The translations under genes and the position numbers were made by a program. Positions 25,035 to 34,905 of a DNA stretch of 64,000 nucleotides are shown piece by piece; the stretch's first letter is position 1, and every line of letters begins with the position of its first letter. Under the pieces are notes generated by a model that saw only the letters and a program-made list of their open reading frames with translations, made no database searches and was not told the DNA's origin. Source of the DNA: Sphingomonas sp. HF-S4 (GTDB lineage: Bacteria > Pseudomonadota > Alphaproteobacteria > Sphingomonadales > Sphingomonadaceae); contig NZ_JAWJEJ010000001.1 of NCBI RefSeq assembly GCF_032911445.1, positions 2,976,001-3,040,000 of the forward strand, read 5' to 3'.

Positions 25035-27878
25035 TTACTTGGCGGCAGGTGCGGAAGGGCCCGCCACCGACGCTGCGGGAACCACCTCGACAGGCAGGCC
25101 GAGGCTGTCAAGCTGCGGCTTGACCTTCGCGGCGTCGCCCACGACCACCCAGACGAACTTCTTCGGGTCCAAAGCCGCGCGTGACGCAGCGTCGAGCTGC
25201 GCGACGGTCATGCCCCGATATTTTTGCGTCACGGTGTCGTAGAAATTGTCGGGGCGCTTGCGCAGGTCGTTCTGCTGCATCGCGCTGAGCACCGCACCCG
25301 AGGTTTCGAATCGCCCGGCGAGCTCGCGCGTGGTGCCGTTGATCTCGCGCGTCAGCTCGACCTGGGTGATGCCCTTGGCGCCGAGGAAGTCGCCGACCTG
25401 CTGCTGGATCGCCTTGATCGAGTCGCCCGTGCGATCGGCCTGGACCGGCGCGGCGATCGTGTAGGGCACTGCCTTCTCCAGCCAGTCATAGCCGCCGCGC
25501 GCGCCGTAGGACCAATGCTTGTTCTCGCGCAGCTCCATGTTGATCCGCGCGAGGAAGCCCGCGCCGAGCGCCTGGTTGGCGGTGACCGGCACGAGCAGCT
25601 CGCTCGCCGGATCGAGCGGCGTCATCTGCGCGGCGAGGATCAGCGACTGGGGCGAGTCGGGGCGATCGACCAGCACGATCCTGGGCGCGACCTGCTGGGG
25701 CGCGACGGTGAAAGCCTTGGTGCCGGCGGTTCCGGTGCCCTGCCAATTGCCGAAGCGCGCCTCGAGCGCCGCCTTGACCTCGGACAGCGGACGATCGCTG
25801 ACCACGAAGACCTTCGCCTTATCCGGGCGGATCCACGCACGGTAGAAGGCGAACAGGTCGTCGCGGGTCAGCGCCTTGACCGCCGCGGGATCGCCGCCGC
25901 CCGCCGCCAGCTTCACATAGGGGTTGCCGGGGCCGTAGAGCAGCGGCGGCAACGCGCGGTTGGCGAGGCCCTGAGGGCTGGTCAGCTCGGCGGCGATGCC
26001 GGTGAGCTGGGTCGCGCGCAGCCGCTCGATCTCATCGGGCGCGAACGCGGGGTTGCGGACGACATCGGCGAACAGGTCGAGCGCGCCGCCCAGGTTCGGG
26101 CTGGGCGCGGTGACGCCCAGATAGGTGCGATCGGCCGAGCTGCCGGTGCTGATGCTGGCGCCCAGCCGCTCGCGCGCCTCGGCGATCTTGGTCGAATCGA
26201 GCGTTGTAGTGCCCTCGTCGAGCAGCGACAGCACCAGGTTCTGCGTGCCGAGCTTGTTCGCCGGATCGGCGACGACGCCGGCATCGAAGCTCATCACCAT
26301 TTGGGTGACCGGCACCGCGGTGCGATTGGCATAGACGATCTCCACGCCGTTCGAGAGCTTGGTACGCTCGACATTGGGGAAATCGAGATCGCCGATCTGG
26401 GCGACGTCGGGCATTGCGCCGCGTGTGCCCTTGAACGGCTCGGCCTTGGCCGCGCCTTCGGCCGGCTTGGCGGCGGCGGGGACCGCGGCGGCCTCCTGAT
26501 AGGCCTCGCGCGTGCCCGGCTCGACCATGATCGTCAGCGACGGGCGCGTGAGCCACTTCTTGCCGGCGGCCTGGACTTGCGCCGGGGTGACCTTCGCGGT
26601 CTCCTCGAGTTGCTTCTTGAAGAACGCCGGGTCACCCGAATAGAGCTCGCCCGAAGCGAGCGCGACGGCCTTGCCGCCGAAGCCGCCGACCGATTCGAGG
26701 CCCGAGATGCGGCTGGACACCGCGGTAGTCGCGACGCGCTGGACTTCGTCGGCGGTCGGGCCCTTGGCGATCAAGTCAGCGACGATCTCGTCGAGCCGCT
26801 TGGCGACGACATTCGCATCGACCCCCGGCTTCACGATCGCCTGGACCTGGAAGATGCCGAGCTGCGACATCGACTGGATACCGGCCGAAACCTGCACTGC
26901 GCTCTTGTCCTTGCGCACCAACTCATTGTCGAGCCGCGAACTGGCGAGCCCGCCGAGCACGTCGCCGAACACGTCGAGCGGCACCGAATCGGGATCGTTG
27001 AGCCCGGGCACCGCCCAGCTGCGCAGGATCATCGTCGCGGCGACGCGGTCCTTCATCATCACGGTCTTCGACTGCGGAAGCGTCGGCACGGTCACCGTCG
27101 GCAGTACGCTCTTCGGTCCCGCGGCGATCTTGCCGAAATACTTCTCGACCAGCGGCCTGGCGGTCTTGGCGTCGACGTCGCCGGCGAGCACGAGGATCGC
27201 GTTGTTCGGGCCGTAATGCGAGCGGAACCAGTTCTTGACGTCGTCGAGGCTAGCGGCGTCGAGATCGGCCATCGAACCGATGACGTTATGGCCATAGGCG
27301 GTGCCGCCGAGCAGTTCCTCGAGCAGCTTGTAGTAGACCAGACCATAAGGCTGGTTGTCGCCCTGGCGCTTCTCGTTCTGGACGACGCCGCGCTGCTCGT
27401 CGAGCACCGCCTGGTCGATCGCGCCGAGCAGATAGCCCATCCGGTCGCTCTCGAGGAACAACGCGCGATCGAGCGCCGGGCGCGGGACGGTCTCGAAATA
27501 ATTGGTGCGATCGAAGCTGGTGGTGCCGTTGAAGTCGGTGGCGCCGACCTGCTTGAGCGGCTCGAAGAAATCGCCCGGAGCATTCTCGGAACCGTTGAAC
27601 ATCAGGTGCTCGAAGAGGTGCGCAAAGCCGGTCTTGCCCTTGGGCTCGTGCTTCGAGCCGACATCGTACCAGGTCGAGACCGCGACGATCGGCGCCTTGC
27701 GGTCGGTATGAACGATGACGCGCAGGCCGTTCTTGAGCGTGAATTCCTCGTACGGAATGTCGACGCGCTTGACGAGTTCGGCGACCGGCACGGGCTTGGA
27801 GGTCTGCTGCGCCGCGGCGGGCATGGCGGCGGCAAGCGCAATAGTGGCGGCGCCGCAGAGCATCAGGAACGACTTCAT
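25035..27878 (-). CDS. exported M16 family zinc peptidase (two-domain)
   Basis: Periplasmic insulinase-type metallopeptidase of 947 aa. Signal peptide MKSFLMLCGAATIALAAAMPAAA. The first M16 half holds the inverted zinc motif HLFEH (residues 87-91) with the downstream acidic ligand region VVQNEKRQGDNQP. The second half (from about residue 500) repeats the fold without the motif, as is usual for fused M16A/B proteins. It likely degrades peptides in the periplasm. The neighbouring M28 peptidase is divergent, suggesting a shared role in peptide use. Confidence 0.95.
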   Translation of the reverse strand: MKSFLMLCGAATIALAAAMPAAAQQTSKPVPVAELVKRVDIPYEEFTLKNGLRVIVHTDRKAPIVAVSTWYDVGSKHEPKGKTGFAHLFEHLMFNGSENAPGDFFEPLKQVGATDFNGTTSFDRTNYFETVPRPALDRALFLESDRMGYLLGAIDQAVLDEQRGVVQNEKRQGDNQPYGLVYYKLLEELLGGTAYGHNVIGSMADLDAASLDDVKNWFRSHYGPNNAILVLAGDVDAKTARPLVEKYFGKIAAGPKSVLPTVTVPTLPQSKTVMMKDRVAATMILRSWAVPGLNDPDSVPLDVFGDVLGGLASSRLDNELVRKDKSAVQVSAGIQSMSQLGIFQVQAIVKPGVDANVVAKRLDEIVADLIAKGPTADEVQRVATTAVSSRISGLESVGGFGGKAVALASGELYSGDPAFFKKQLEETAKVTPAQVQAAGKKWLTRPSLTIMVEPGTREAYQEAAAVPAAAKPAEGAAKAEPFKGTRGAMPDVAQIGDLDFPNVERTKLSNGVEIVYANRTAVPVTQMVMSFDAGVVADPANKLGTQNLVLSLLDEGTTTLDSTKIAEARERLGASISTGSSADRTYLGVTAPSPNLGGALDLFADVVRNPAFAPDEIERLRATQLTGIAAELTSPQGLANRALPPLLYGPGNPYVKLAAGGGDPAAVKALTRDDLFAFYRAWIRPDKAKVFVVSDRPLSEVKAALEARFGNWQGTGTAGTKAFTVAPQQVAPRIVLVDRPDSPQSLILAAQMTPLDPASELLVPVTANQALGAGFLARINMELRENKHWSYGARGGYDWLEKAVPYTIAAPVQADRTGDSIKAIQQQVGDFLGAKGITQVELTREINGTTRELAGRFETSGAVLSAMQQNDLRKRPDNFYDTVTQKYRGMTVAQLDAASRAALDPKKFVWVVVGDAAKVKPQLDSLGLPVEVVPAASVAGPSAPAAK

Positions 27879-28022
27879 GGTGACGGATTTCCCCCGGGGA
27901 ACATGGATGGCGCGGAGCATAGCGCAGGCAGTAACGGCTGCAACCGGTTCCGTACGCGTTTGCAGCGAAGCGCTTTTGGACTAGCCTTGGCGCCCTGCTT
28001 CCTTCGAGAGACCTTGCCGCCT

Positions 28023-29654
28023 ATGCGCGTTCCGCTGCTCCTCGCCGGGCTCCTGCTCGCCCTCGCGCCCGCCACGGCGCAGACCGCTCCCGACGAGCCG
28101 GTGTTCAGCGCCGCCGAGGTGCGCAAGCACGTCACCTTCCTCGCCGACGACAAGCTCGAAGGCCGCGACGCCGGCACGCCGGGGCACGAGACCGCCGCGC
28201 GCTATGTCGCCGAGCAGTTCGCGGCGCTGGGGCTCAAGCCCGGCGGCGACGACCAGGGCTGGTATCAGCAGGTGTCGTTCGCCGAATACAGCCTAGACGA
28301 TCGCCGTCCGGCGACGCTGCGGGTAGGCAAGAGCAGCTTCGCCAATGGCGAGGATGTGCTGATCGCCCCCTCCCCGCGCTTCGGCAGCACCACGCAGACC
28401 GTCACCGGCGACGCCGTGTTCGTCGCCTACGGGCGGGAAGACGATTATGCCGGGCTCGAGCTGCGCGGCAAGTTCGCCGTAATGCTGATCGGCGCACCCG
28501 AGGGCATGCCGGCAGACGCGTCCGCGCGGCTCAACCGCAGCCGCGGGACGATCGCGGCGAAGCATGGCGCGATCGGCATCCTCTATCTCCTGTCGCCCCA
28601 CGACGAGATGCAATGGGAGGTCGTGTCGAACCCCGTTCTCCAGGACGCGCACAAATGGCTGAGCAAGGAGGGCTTTCCCGACGGGCAGGATCCCGGCGTG
28701 AAGATCGGCGCCTACCTAAACGCCACTGCGGCGGCGGCGTTGTTCAAAGGCTCCCAGGCAAGCGCCGCGCGGCTGTTCGCGACGGCGAGCCTTCCCGACG
28801 TCAAGCTCGACCGCTTCGCACTCAAGCAGCGCGTGAGCCTGGAGCGGACCAGCATCGTGCGTACCTATCGCAGCCCCAATGTCATCGGCGTGCTACCCGG
28901 CGCCGATCTGGCGCTGGCGGACGAATATGTCGTGCTCAGCGCACATCTGGATCATATCGGCCAGGACCCGCATCTGCCTGGCGACAAGATCGACAACGGC
29001 GCGATGGACAATGCCGCGGGGGTGGCGACGATGCTCGAGGCGGCGCGCGCCTTCGCCACGGCAAAGAACAAGCCGAAGCGTTCGATCCTGTTCGTCGCGC
29101 TCACCGCCGAAGAGGATGGCCTGCTCGGGTCGAGCTATCTGGCGCAGCATCCGGTTATCGGGCCTGGCAAGCTGGTCGCCGACGTCAATCTCGACATGCC
29201 GATCCTGCTCTATGACTTTCAGGACGTCATCGCATTCGGCGGCGAGCATTCGACGATGGGCGAGATCGTCGCGCGCGCCGGCGCACGGATGGGCGTGACC
29301 GTCTCGCCCGATCCGATGCCCGAGGAGCAGTTCTTCGTCCGCTCGGACCATTTCAACTTCGTCAAGGCTGGCGTGCCTTCGATCTTCCTGATGACCGGGT
29401 TCAAGAATGGCGGCGAGAAGGCGTTCCGCGATTTCCTGGCCAACCACTATCACCAGCCCTCCGACCAGCTCGATTTGCCGTTCAACTGGGAAGCCGGCGC
29501 CAAGTTCGCTCGGCTGAATTATTGGATAGCACGCGAAGTCGCCGATGCGACGGAGGCGCCGCGCTGGTATGAAGGCAATCGCTTCGGCGACCGCTATGCG
29601 CCCGGCGCACCGCGAGCGCGGCGGCCCAAGGTGTTGGCCGAGCCGATCAACTGA
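28023..29654 (+). CDS. exported M28 family aminopeptidase
   Basis: Zinc-dependent exopeptidase with signal peptide MRVPLLLAGLLLALAPATA. After a protease-associated-like middle domain (residues 110-280), the catalytic domain shows LSAHLDHIG (His), GAMDNAAGVATMLE (bridging Asp), VALTAEEDGLLGS (Glu pair), NLDMP and HYHQPSD (last His). 543 aa. The ATG at 28023 gives a clean signal peptide; the frame is open for a further 2.8 kb upstream only because it lies antisense to the M16 gene. Confidence 0.94.
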   Translation: MRVPLLLAGLLLALAPATAQTAPDEPVFSAAEVRKHVTFLADDKLEGRDAGTPGHETAARYVAEQFAALGLKPGGDDQGWYQQVSFAEYSLDDRRPATLRVGKSSFANGEDVLIAPSPRFGSTTQTVTGDAVFVAYGREDDYAGLELRGKFAVMLIGAPEGMPADASARLNRSRGTIAAKHGAIGILYLLSPHDEMQWEVVSNPVLQDAHKWLSKEGFPDGQDPGVKIGAYLNATAAAALFKGSQASAARLFATASLPDVKLDRFALKQRVSLERTSIVRTYRSPNVIGVLPGADLALADEYVVLSAHLDHIGQDPHLPGDKIDNGAMDNAAGVATMLEAARAFATAKNKPKRSILFVALTAEEDGLLGSSYLAQHPVIGPGKLVADVNLDMPILLYDFQDVIAFGGEHSTMGEIVARAGARMGVTVSPDPMPEEQFFVRSDHFNFVKAGVPSIFLMTGFKNGGEKAFRDFLANHYHQPSDQLDLPFNWEAGAKFARLNYWIAREVADATEAPRWYEGNRFGDRYAPGAPRARRPKVLAEPIN

Positions 29655-29734
29655 CCTGCCGAGATAGTTGCGGTTGACCATGTCTGCAGAAACCGGGCAT
29701 GCTCTGCCTGTCCCGGACTAGTAACGAGGCGCTG

Positions 29735-31360
29735 ATGGCCGAGGTCGCGCAACGACTGCACAAACAAGGCAAGGTCGATACGTGCTCCGCTGCGGGTGGC
29801 GTGTCAGGCCGCCTCGGTACTCGCCACGCCGTAAGTCAATTCCAAGAGACGGTGACGCGCGTCACCGCACAGTCCGCGCCACGCAATGCGCTTCCCGAAC
29901 AACTCAGAGGACGGATGGAAGCGATCTCCGGCATCGCGCTCGAGGATGTGCGGGTTCATCGCAATTCGGCCCGGCCAGCGCAATTGCAGGCACATGCTTA
30001 CGCTCAGGGCACCGACATATATCTCGGCCCCGGTCAGGATCATCATCTTCCGCACGAGACATGGCACGTCGTCCAGCAAAAGCAGCGCCGCGTACGTCCA
30101 ACGACACGGGTTGAGGGCGTCGCGGTGAATGACGACGTATCGCTCGAGCGTGAAGCCGACATCATGGTTCGGCGAGCAGCGGAGGTCGCGCCGACTGCAG
30201 GGCCGCTCGAACGTGCAGCGCCGGGTGCACCGGTCGCGCAGGGCGTGTTCACGTTCGTTTCGAACCGGTTCGTTTTCAGCAAGAAACGTATCGAAGATGC
30301 CATGGACGGTGACAAGCTGAAGCAGCTTCGCAGCGTCCTATCCAACGCAACCCGTCGGCAAGCGGTGCTAGATAAGATAGAGGATTGGGCAAATTGCGAC
30401 GAAGACGTCGGGTACAAAGGCAAGACCTACGAGGATCTCATCAAGAACGCACTGCGCGAGGTTAACAGGGAGACGCGCGTCGACGATATCTCGGAGCCTG
30501 TCACACCGAGCTCGGGTCGAGTCAACGACAGGGATTCCGTTAACCAGGAACTGTCGGCGTCATCCTCCGAAAAGCGGGAGCGACTCGCCACGCTTCGCCG
30601 CCAGGCATCGGAGAGCATGATGGAGCTTCTAGAATTTCGCGATACGACCAAGCAACGCTATCTGCAGCACGATCAGGACGACACGCAGTTCTCGGTCGGG
30701 CACACCGGCAATTTTGTTCTAGGGGGCAGCCTGCCGCAAGACTATGCCGAACTCATCCACCATATCGAGCTAACGACGGGCCTTGCGGGTGCTCGCCTGG
30801 CCACCGTGCTGCTCGACGCGATGGACGCTAAGATTACCGCCCAATCGCAGCAGGGCGGCATCGCCAAGTTTGTCGTGCTGGCCTATGCTGCCGAGACGCG
30901 CCGGGCAGCGATCAACCCGTTGGCAATCAGGGCAGCGCTGCAAAAGGCGCAGCGTGACAACAGCGACGTCTTCCAGACCCTGTACGACAATGTGCTGTGC
31001 ATCTCCAGCGGTGGTTCGATGCAGTCGCAATATCATCGAAGGAACGTCGATGAAAATCCGCATTTCAGCGCCACCCTGCCGAATGAATATGACGCGCTGG
31101 TCGAATCTGCTGCCAGGCAGGGCTATGATGTGCGTGACCAGGATCAGATGAAAGGCTTCATCGATCGCATGGCTCGCAACCACGTCCTCGCCCACAACGT
31201 CATGTTCCTGGGGCAACAGCGCCCCGAGCCTAAAATGGGCGTTGTCGGACAGACCCCTCAATCGGGTCTGACAGGGGGTAAACTTCTCATTGCCATCGCG
31301 GCCATCAGCTTCATCATCCTGTCCATCTCAATTATGATGAGAGGATCTGCGAACAGTTGA
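29735..31360 (+). CDS. DUF4157 (eCIS-core-like) protein with unknown C-terminal part
   Basis: 541 aa. Residues 53-147 form a DUF4157 domain: ALPEQLRGRMEAISGI, VRVHRNSARPAQL, AYAQGTDIYLGPGQ, the zinc-type motif HETWHVVQQ (His107, Glu108, His111) and LEREADIM (138-144). The motif is intact, so peptidase activity is possible. Residues 172-512 match nothing I know; the end is a single hydrophobic helix (517-535, LLIAIAAISFIILSISIMM). No signal peptide is seen. GAGG precedes the ATG at 29735; an ATG at 29699 lacks a ribosome site. Its GC is lower than its neighbours', suggesting transfer. Known relatives are cargo of contractile injection systems or polymorphic toxins; no such machinery is encoded here. 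Confidence 0.85.
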   Translation: MAEVAQRLHKQGKVDTCSAAGGVSGRLGTRHAVSQFQETVTRVTAQSAPRNALPEQLRGRMEAISGIALEDVRVHRNSARPAQLQAHAYAQGTDIYLGPGQDHHLPHETWHVVQQKQRRVRPTTRVEGVAVNDDVSLEREADIMVRRAAEVAPTAGPLERAAPGAPVAQGVFTFVSNRFVFSKKRIEDAMDGDKLKQLRSVLSNATRRQAVLDKIEDWANCDEDVGYKGKTYEDLIKNALREVNRETRVDDISEPVTPSSGRVNDRDSVNQELSASSSEKRERLATLRRQASESMMELLEFRDTTKQRYLQHDQDDTQFSVGHTGNFVLGGSLPQDYAELIHHIELTTGLAGARLATVLLDAMDAKITAQSQQGGIAKFVVLAYAAETRRAAINPLAIRAALQKAQRDNSDVFQTLYDNVLCISSGGSMQSQYHRRNVDENPHFSATLPNEYDALVESAARQGYDVRDQDQMKGFIDRMARNHVLAHNVMFLGQQRPEPKMGVVGQTPQSGLTGGKLLIAIAAISFIILSISIMMRGSANS

Positions 31361-31390
31361 TGGTCGGGTCATGCCTGACTCACGCCGCCC

Positions 31391-31418
31391 CTTGTGTTGC
31401 ACAATAGCAACACTACAT
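31391..31418 (+). promoter_or_regulatory. possible RpoH (heat-shock) promoter of clpB
   Basis: CTTGTGT, 14 bases, then ACTACAT, about 27 bases before the clpB ATG. The CTTG core and spacing fit an alphaproteobacterial sigma-32-type promoter, expected for clpB. The -10 match is weak. Confidence 0.35.
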
Positions 31419-31444
31419 CGCCTGCGTAACCAACAGGGGCCAGC

Positions 31445-34024
31445 ATGAACCTCGAGAAATTCACCGATCGCGCCAAGGGATTCCTCCAGTCGGCGCAGAC
31501 CGTGGCGATCCGCATGAGCCACCAGCGGATTTCCCCCGAACATCTTCTCAAGGCACTGCTCGAGGACGAGCAGGGCATGGCGAGCGGGCTGATTGCCGCG
31601 GCCGGCGGCAATGCCAAGCAGGCGCTCACCGTCACCGATGCGGCGCTGGCCAAGATCCCCGCCGTGTCGGGCGGCGGCGCGCAGCAGACGCCCGGGCTCG
31701 ACAATGATCTGGTGCGCCTGCTCGACCAGGCCGAGCAGGTCGCGCAGAAGGCCGGCGACAGCTTCGTCACCGTCGAGCGGCTGCTACTGGCGCTGACGCT
31801 GGCGACCACCACCGCAGCGGGCAAGGCGCTGGCCGCCGCCGGCGTGACCCCGGAGGGGCTCAACGGCGCGATCAACGCGCTTCGAAAAGGCAAGACTGCC
31901 GACACCGCGGGTGCCGAGGATCGCTACGATGCGCTCAAGAAGTTCGCGCGCGACCTCACCCAGGCGGCGAAGGACGGCAAGCTCGATCCCGTGATCGGCC
32001 GCGACGAGGAAATCCGACGCACGATCCAGATCCTAGCGCGGCGCACCAAGAACAATCCCGTGCTGATCGGCGAGCCCGGCGTCGGAAAGACCGCGATCGC
32101 CGAGGGCCTGGCGCTGCGGATCGCCAATGGCGACGTGCCCGACAACCTCAAGGACCGCACCTTGATGTCGCTCGACATGGGCAGCCTGATCGCGGGCGCG
32201 AAATATCGCGGCGAGTTCGAGGAGCGCTTGAAGGGCGTGCTCGACGAAGTGAAGGCCGGCGAGGGCGACATCATCCTGTTCATCGACGAGATGCACCAAC
32301 TGATCGGCGCCGGGAAGAGCGAAGGCGCGATGGACGCGGGCAACCTGCTCAAGCCAGCATTGGCGCGTGGGGAGCTGCATTGCATCGGCGCGACCACGCT
32401 CGACGAATACCGCAAATATGTCGAGAAGGACCCGGCGCTCCAGCGGCGGTTCCAGCCGGTTTTCGTCGGCGAGCCGACCGTCGAAGACACCATCTCGATC
32501 CTGCGCGGGCTGAAAGAGAAATACGAGCTGCACCATGGCGTGCGGATCACCGACGGCGCGCTGGTCAGCGCCGCGACGCTCTCCAACCGCTACATCACCG
32601 ACCGCTTCTTGCCAGACAAGGCGATCGATCTGATGGACGAGGCGGCGTCACGCATCCGCATGGAAGTCGAGTCCAAGCCCGAGGAGATCGAGAATCTCGA
32701 CCGGCGGATCATCCAGCTCAAGATCGAGCGCGAGGCGCTCAAGAAGGAGACCGACGCTGCCTCGAAGGACCGGCTCGCCACGCTCGAGACCGAACTCGCG
32801 AGCCTTGAGGAACAATCCGGCGCGCTGACCGCGCGCTGGCAGGCCGAGAAGGACAAGATCAACGCCGAGTCGCGCCTCAAGGAGCAGCTAGAAGCCGCCA
32901 AGCTCGAGCTCGAACAGGCGCAGCGGGCGGGCGACCTGGGCAAGATGGCCGAGCTCAACTACGGTACGATCCCCGCGCTGACCAAGCAGCTCGAAGAGGC
33001 CGGGCAGCAGGCCGGCAATGCGATGCTGCGCGAAGAAGTCACCGCCGAGGACATCGCCGGGGTCGTCGCGCGCTGGACCGGCATTCCCGTCGACAAGATG
33101 ATGGAAGGCGAGCGCGAGAAGCTGCTCAATATGGAGGAGCAGCTCGGCAAGCGCGTGATCGGCCAGGCCGACGCGGTGAAGGCCGTATCGACCGCGGTGC
33201 GCCGCTCGCGCGCCGGGCTGCAGGATCCCAACCGTCCGCTCGGCTCGTTCCTCTTCCTGGGGCCCACCGGCGTCGGCAAGACCGAGCTGACCAAGGCGCT
33301 CGCCGAATTCCTGTTCGACGACAGCAACGCGATGGTTCGCATCGACATGAGCGAGTTCATGGAGAAGCACTCGGTCGCGCGGCTGCTCGGCGCGCCTCCG
33401 GGCTATGTCGGCTATGAGGAAGGCGGCGTGCTGACCGAGGCAGTGCGGCGGCGGCCGTACCAGGTCGTGCTGTTCGACGAAGTGGAGAAGGCGCATGCCG
33501 ACGTGTTCAACATACTGCTCCAGGTGCTCGACGACGGGCGACTGACCGATGGCCAGGGCCGCACGGTCGATTTTTCGAACACGATCGTGATCCTGACTTC
33601 GAACCTGGGCTCGCAATTCCTCACCAACCTCGCCGACGGGCAGAAGGTCGAGGATGTCGAGCCGCAGGTGATGGAGATCGTCCGCGCGCATTTCCGGCCC
33701 GAATTCCTCAACCGATTGGACGAGATCATCCTATTCCATCGGCTGGCGGCGGAGCACATGGCGCCGATCGTCGATATCCAGGTCGGCCGGGTCGCCAAGC
33801 TGCTCAAGGATCGCAAGATCGTGCTCGATCTGTCGGAGGCCGCCCGCGCGTGGCTGGGGCGTGTAGGCTACGACCCGGTCGATGGCGCCCGACCGCTGAA
33901 GAGAGCCGTGCAGCGCTATCTCCAGGATCCGTTGGCCGACAAGATACTGCGCGGCGAGGTCAGGGACGGATCGACGGTGCAGATTGAGGAGGGCGACGGG
34001 GCACTTGCGCTCAGCGTGGACTAA
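31445..34024 (+). CDS. clpB: chaperone disaggregase ClpB
   Basis: Hexameric AAA+ protein that rescues aggregated proteins with DnaK. The N-domain starts [21 protein letters not shown]1 has Walker [14 protein letters not shown] and Walker [11 protein letters not shown] coiled-coil middle domain covers about residues 400-520. NBD2 has [13 protein letters not shown] and [11 protein letters not shown], and the C-terminal domain contains [14 protein letters not shown]. 859 aa, full length. Standalone heat-shock gene with a candidate RpoH promoter. Confidence 0.98.
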   Translation: MNLEKFTDRAKGFLQSAQTVAIRMSHQRISPEHLLKALLEDEQGMASGLIAAAGGNAKQALTVTDAALAKIPAVSGGGAQQTPGLDNDLVRLLDQAEQVAQKAGDSFVTVERLLLALTLATTTAAGKALAAAGVTPEGLNGAINALRKGKTADTAGAEDRYDALKKFARDLTQAAKDGKLDPVIGRDEEIRRTIQILARRTKNNPVLIGEPGVGKTAIAEGLALRIANGDVPDNLKDRTLMSLDMGSLIAGAKYRGEFEERLKGVLDEVKAGEGDIILFIDEMHQLIGAGKSEGAMDAGNLLKPALARGELHCIGATTLDEYRKYVEKDPALQRRFQPVFVGEPTVEDTISILRGLKEKYELHHGVRITDGALVSAATLSNRYITDRFLPDKAIDLMDEAASRIRMEVESKPEEIENLDRRIIQLKIEREALKKETDAASKDRLATLETELASLEEQSGALTARWQAEKDKINAESRLKEQLEAAKLELEQAQRAGDLGKMAELNYGTIPALTKQLEEAGQQAGNAMLREEVTAEDIAGVVARWTGIPVDKMMEGEREKLLNMEEQLGKRVIGQADAVKAVSTAVRRSRAGLQDPNRPLGSFLFLGPTGVGKTELTKALAEFLFDDSNAMVRIDMSEFMEKHSVARLLGAPPGYVGYEEGGVLTEAVRRRPYQVVLFDEVEKAHADVFNILLQVLDDGRLTDGQGRTVDFSNTIVILTSNLGSQFLTNLADGQKVEDVEPQVMEIVRAHFRPEFLNRLDEIILFHRLAAEHMAPIVDIQVGRVAKLLKDRKIVLDLSEAARAWLGRVGYDPVDGARPLKRAVQRYLQDPLADKILRGEVRDGSTVQIEEGDGALALSVD

Positions 34025-34046
34025 ACGCCGGCATAACTATTGCCCC

Positions 34047-34790
34047 TCAGCCGGAGACGCGCCCGAAAGCACCGGGTGGCTCGTCGCTGCGAAGCCACCC
34101 GGTTATGGAGTAACGCAGTCCATAGCAGAAGGATGAGACCATCCCCACGCTGTGATCCTGCGGGACGCTGAAGACGTTCAGCGCGTTAAAAATGGGCCGA
34201 TATGCTTTTTCGATGTCGTGCTGCGGATCGAAGAACTGGAGGTAGCCACCCCAGTCGCGCTCCCAAAGCTTGGTGAAATTGAAGACATAGGCAGCCACGC
34301 GATGCCCACCTTCGTCTAAGTCACTATGGGATTTCAGGAAGTTACCTGAGCGGTAAAGCGTAGCCTGGGCATCCGCCCATCTGATATCGGGTCGACCCGT
34401 CAACGCCCGAAAGAAATCTAGCGACGCGGGTGAATTTAGAAACTCGTACGCGGCGAGAATGCCTAATTTCGGAGCGGTTGGAGTGAAGTAGTTCGATACC
34501 ATCGGATAGAATTGATACAGAAACTGATACTGTGTTCGAGCGCGCTCCTGAATCCCTCCCAGTATCTGATTTAGCTCGGCCTGACTTAGCGAAGCAAGAT
34601 AATCCGGTGGAAGTTGGCGTACCTCGCTGCCAACATTATATGCGAGCCACCAGGGCGTTTCCGAGCTCAGCAACCCGTGGATGCGCTCTGCGTCCTCGGC
34701 GATAAAAAAATCTCGAATCTGCATCCTGCGGTCCGCTTGAAACGCGAGCTTCAGAACGTCGGGGTCATGGGCTGGATTGATTCGGATCAC
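34047..34790 (-). CDS. 2-oxoglutarate/Fe(II) oxygenase family protein
   Basis: Probable prolyl-hydroxylase-like dioxygenase, 247 aa. Iron ligands are His155-x-Asp157 in LKSHSDLDEGG and His213 in QDHSVGMVS; Arg226 (GLRYSITGW) would bind 2-oxoglutarate. The start is GTG at 34790 with GAGG at close spacing. It follows the TonB-receptor gene on the same strand after a terminator. Oxygenases of this kind recur beside TonB receptors in sphingomonads and Caulobacter. GC is lower than in its neighbours. Substrate unknown. Confidence 0.85.
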   Translation of the reverse strand: MIRINPAHDPDVLKLAFQADRRMQIRDFFIAEDAERIHGLLSSETPWWLAYNVGSEVRQLPPDYLASLSQAELNQILGGIQERARTQYQFLYQFYPMVSNYFTPTAPKLGILAAYEFLNSPASLDFFRALTGRPDIRWADAQATLYRSGNFLKSHSDLDEGGHRVAAYVFNFTKLWERDWGGYLQFFDPQHDIEKAYRPIFNALNVFSVPQDHSVGMVSSFCYGLRYSITGWLRSDEPPGAFGRVSG

Positions 34791-34853
34791 GCAACCTCAC
34801 TCCAAGTTGTTCGAGCCTCGCAACGCGCAATTTCATTCGCGTCGCGCTTCCAC

Positions 34854-34883
34854 AAAAAAAGGGGCGGCACTAGGTGCCGCCCC
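34854..34883 (-). terminator. Rho-independent terminator of the TonB-receptor gene
   Basis: GGGGCGGCAC pairs with GTGCCGCCCC around a 3-base loop and is followed on the minus strand by seven T. It lies 22 bases after the receptor stop and would limit read-through into the oxygenase gene. Confidence 0.9.
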
Positions 34884-34905
34884 AATTTCCATAGCGAGCT
34901 TCGAG

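Noticed and set aside
25224..29654. A 1476-codon open plus-strand frame ending in the M28 peptidase
   Set aside because: The first 933 codons lie antisense to the M16 peptidase and translate to Arg/Ala/Asp-rich sequence without domain character. Only the part from 28023, with a signal peptide, is a gene.
29655..34024. A contractile-injection or toxin-immunity cluster around the DUF4157 gene
   Set aside because: Neighbours are an M28 peptidase and clpB; no sheath, tube, baseplate or small immunity-type gene was seen. ClpB is the housekeeping form, not the type VI ClpV.
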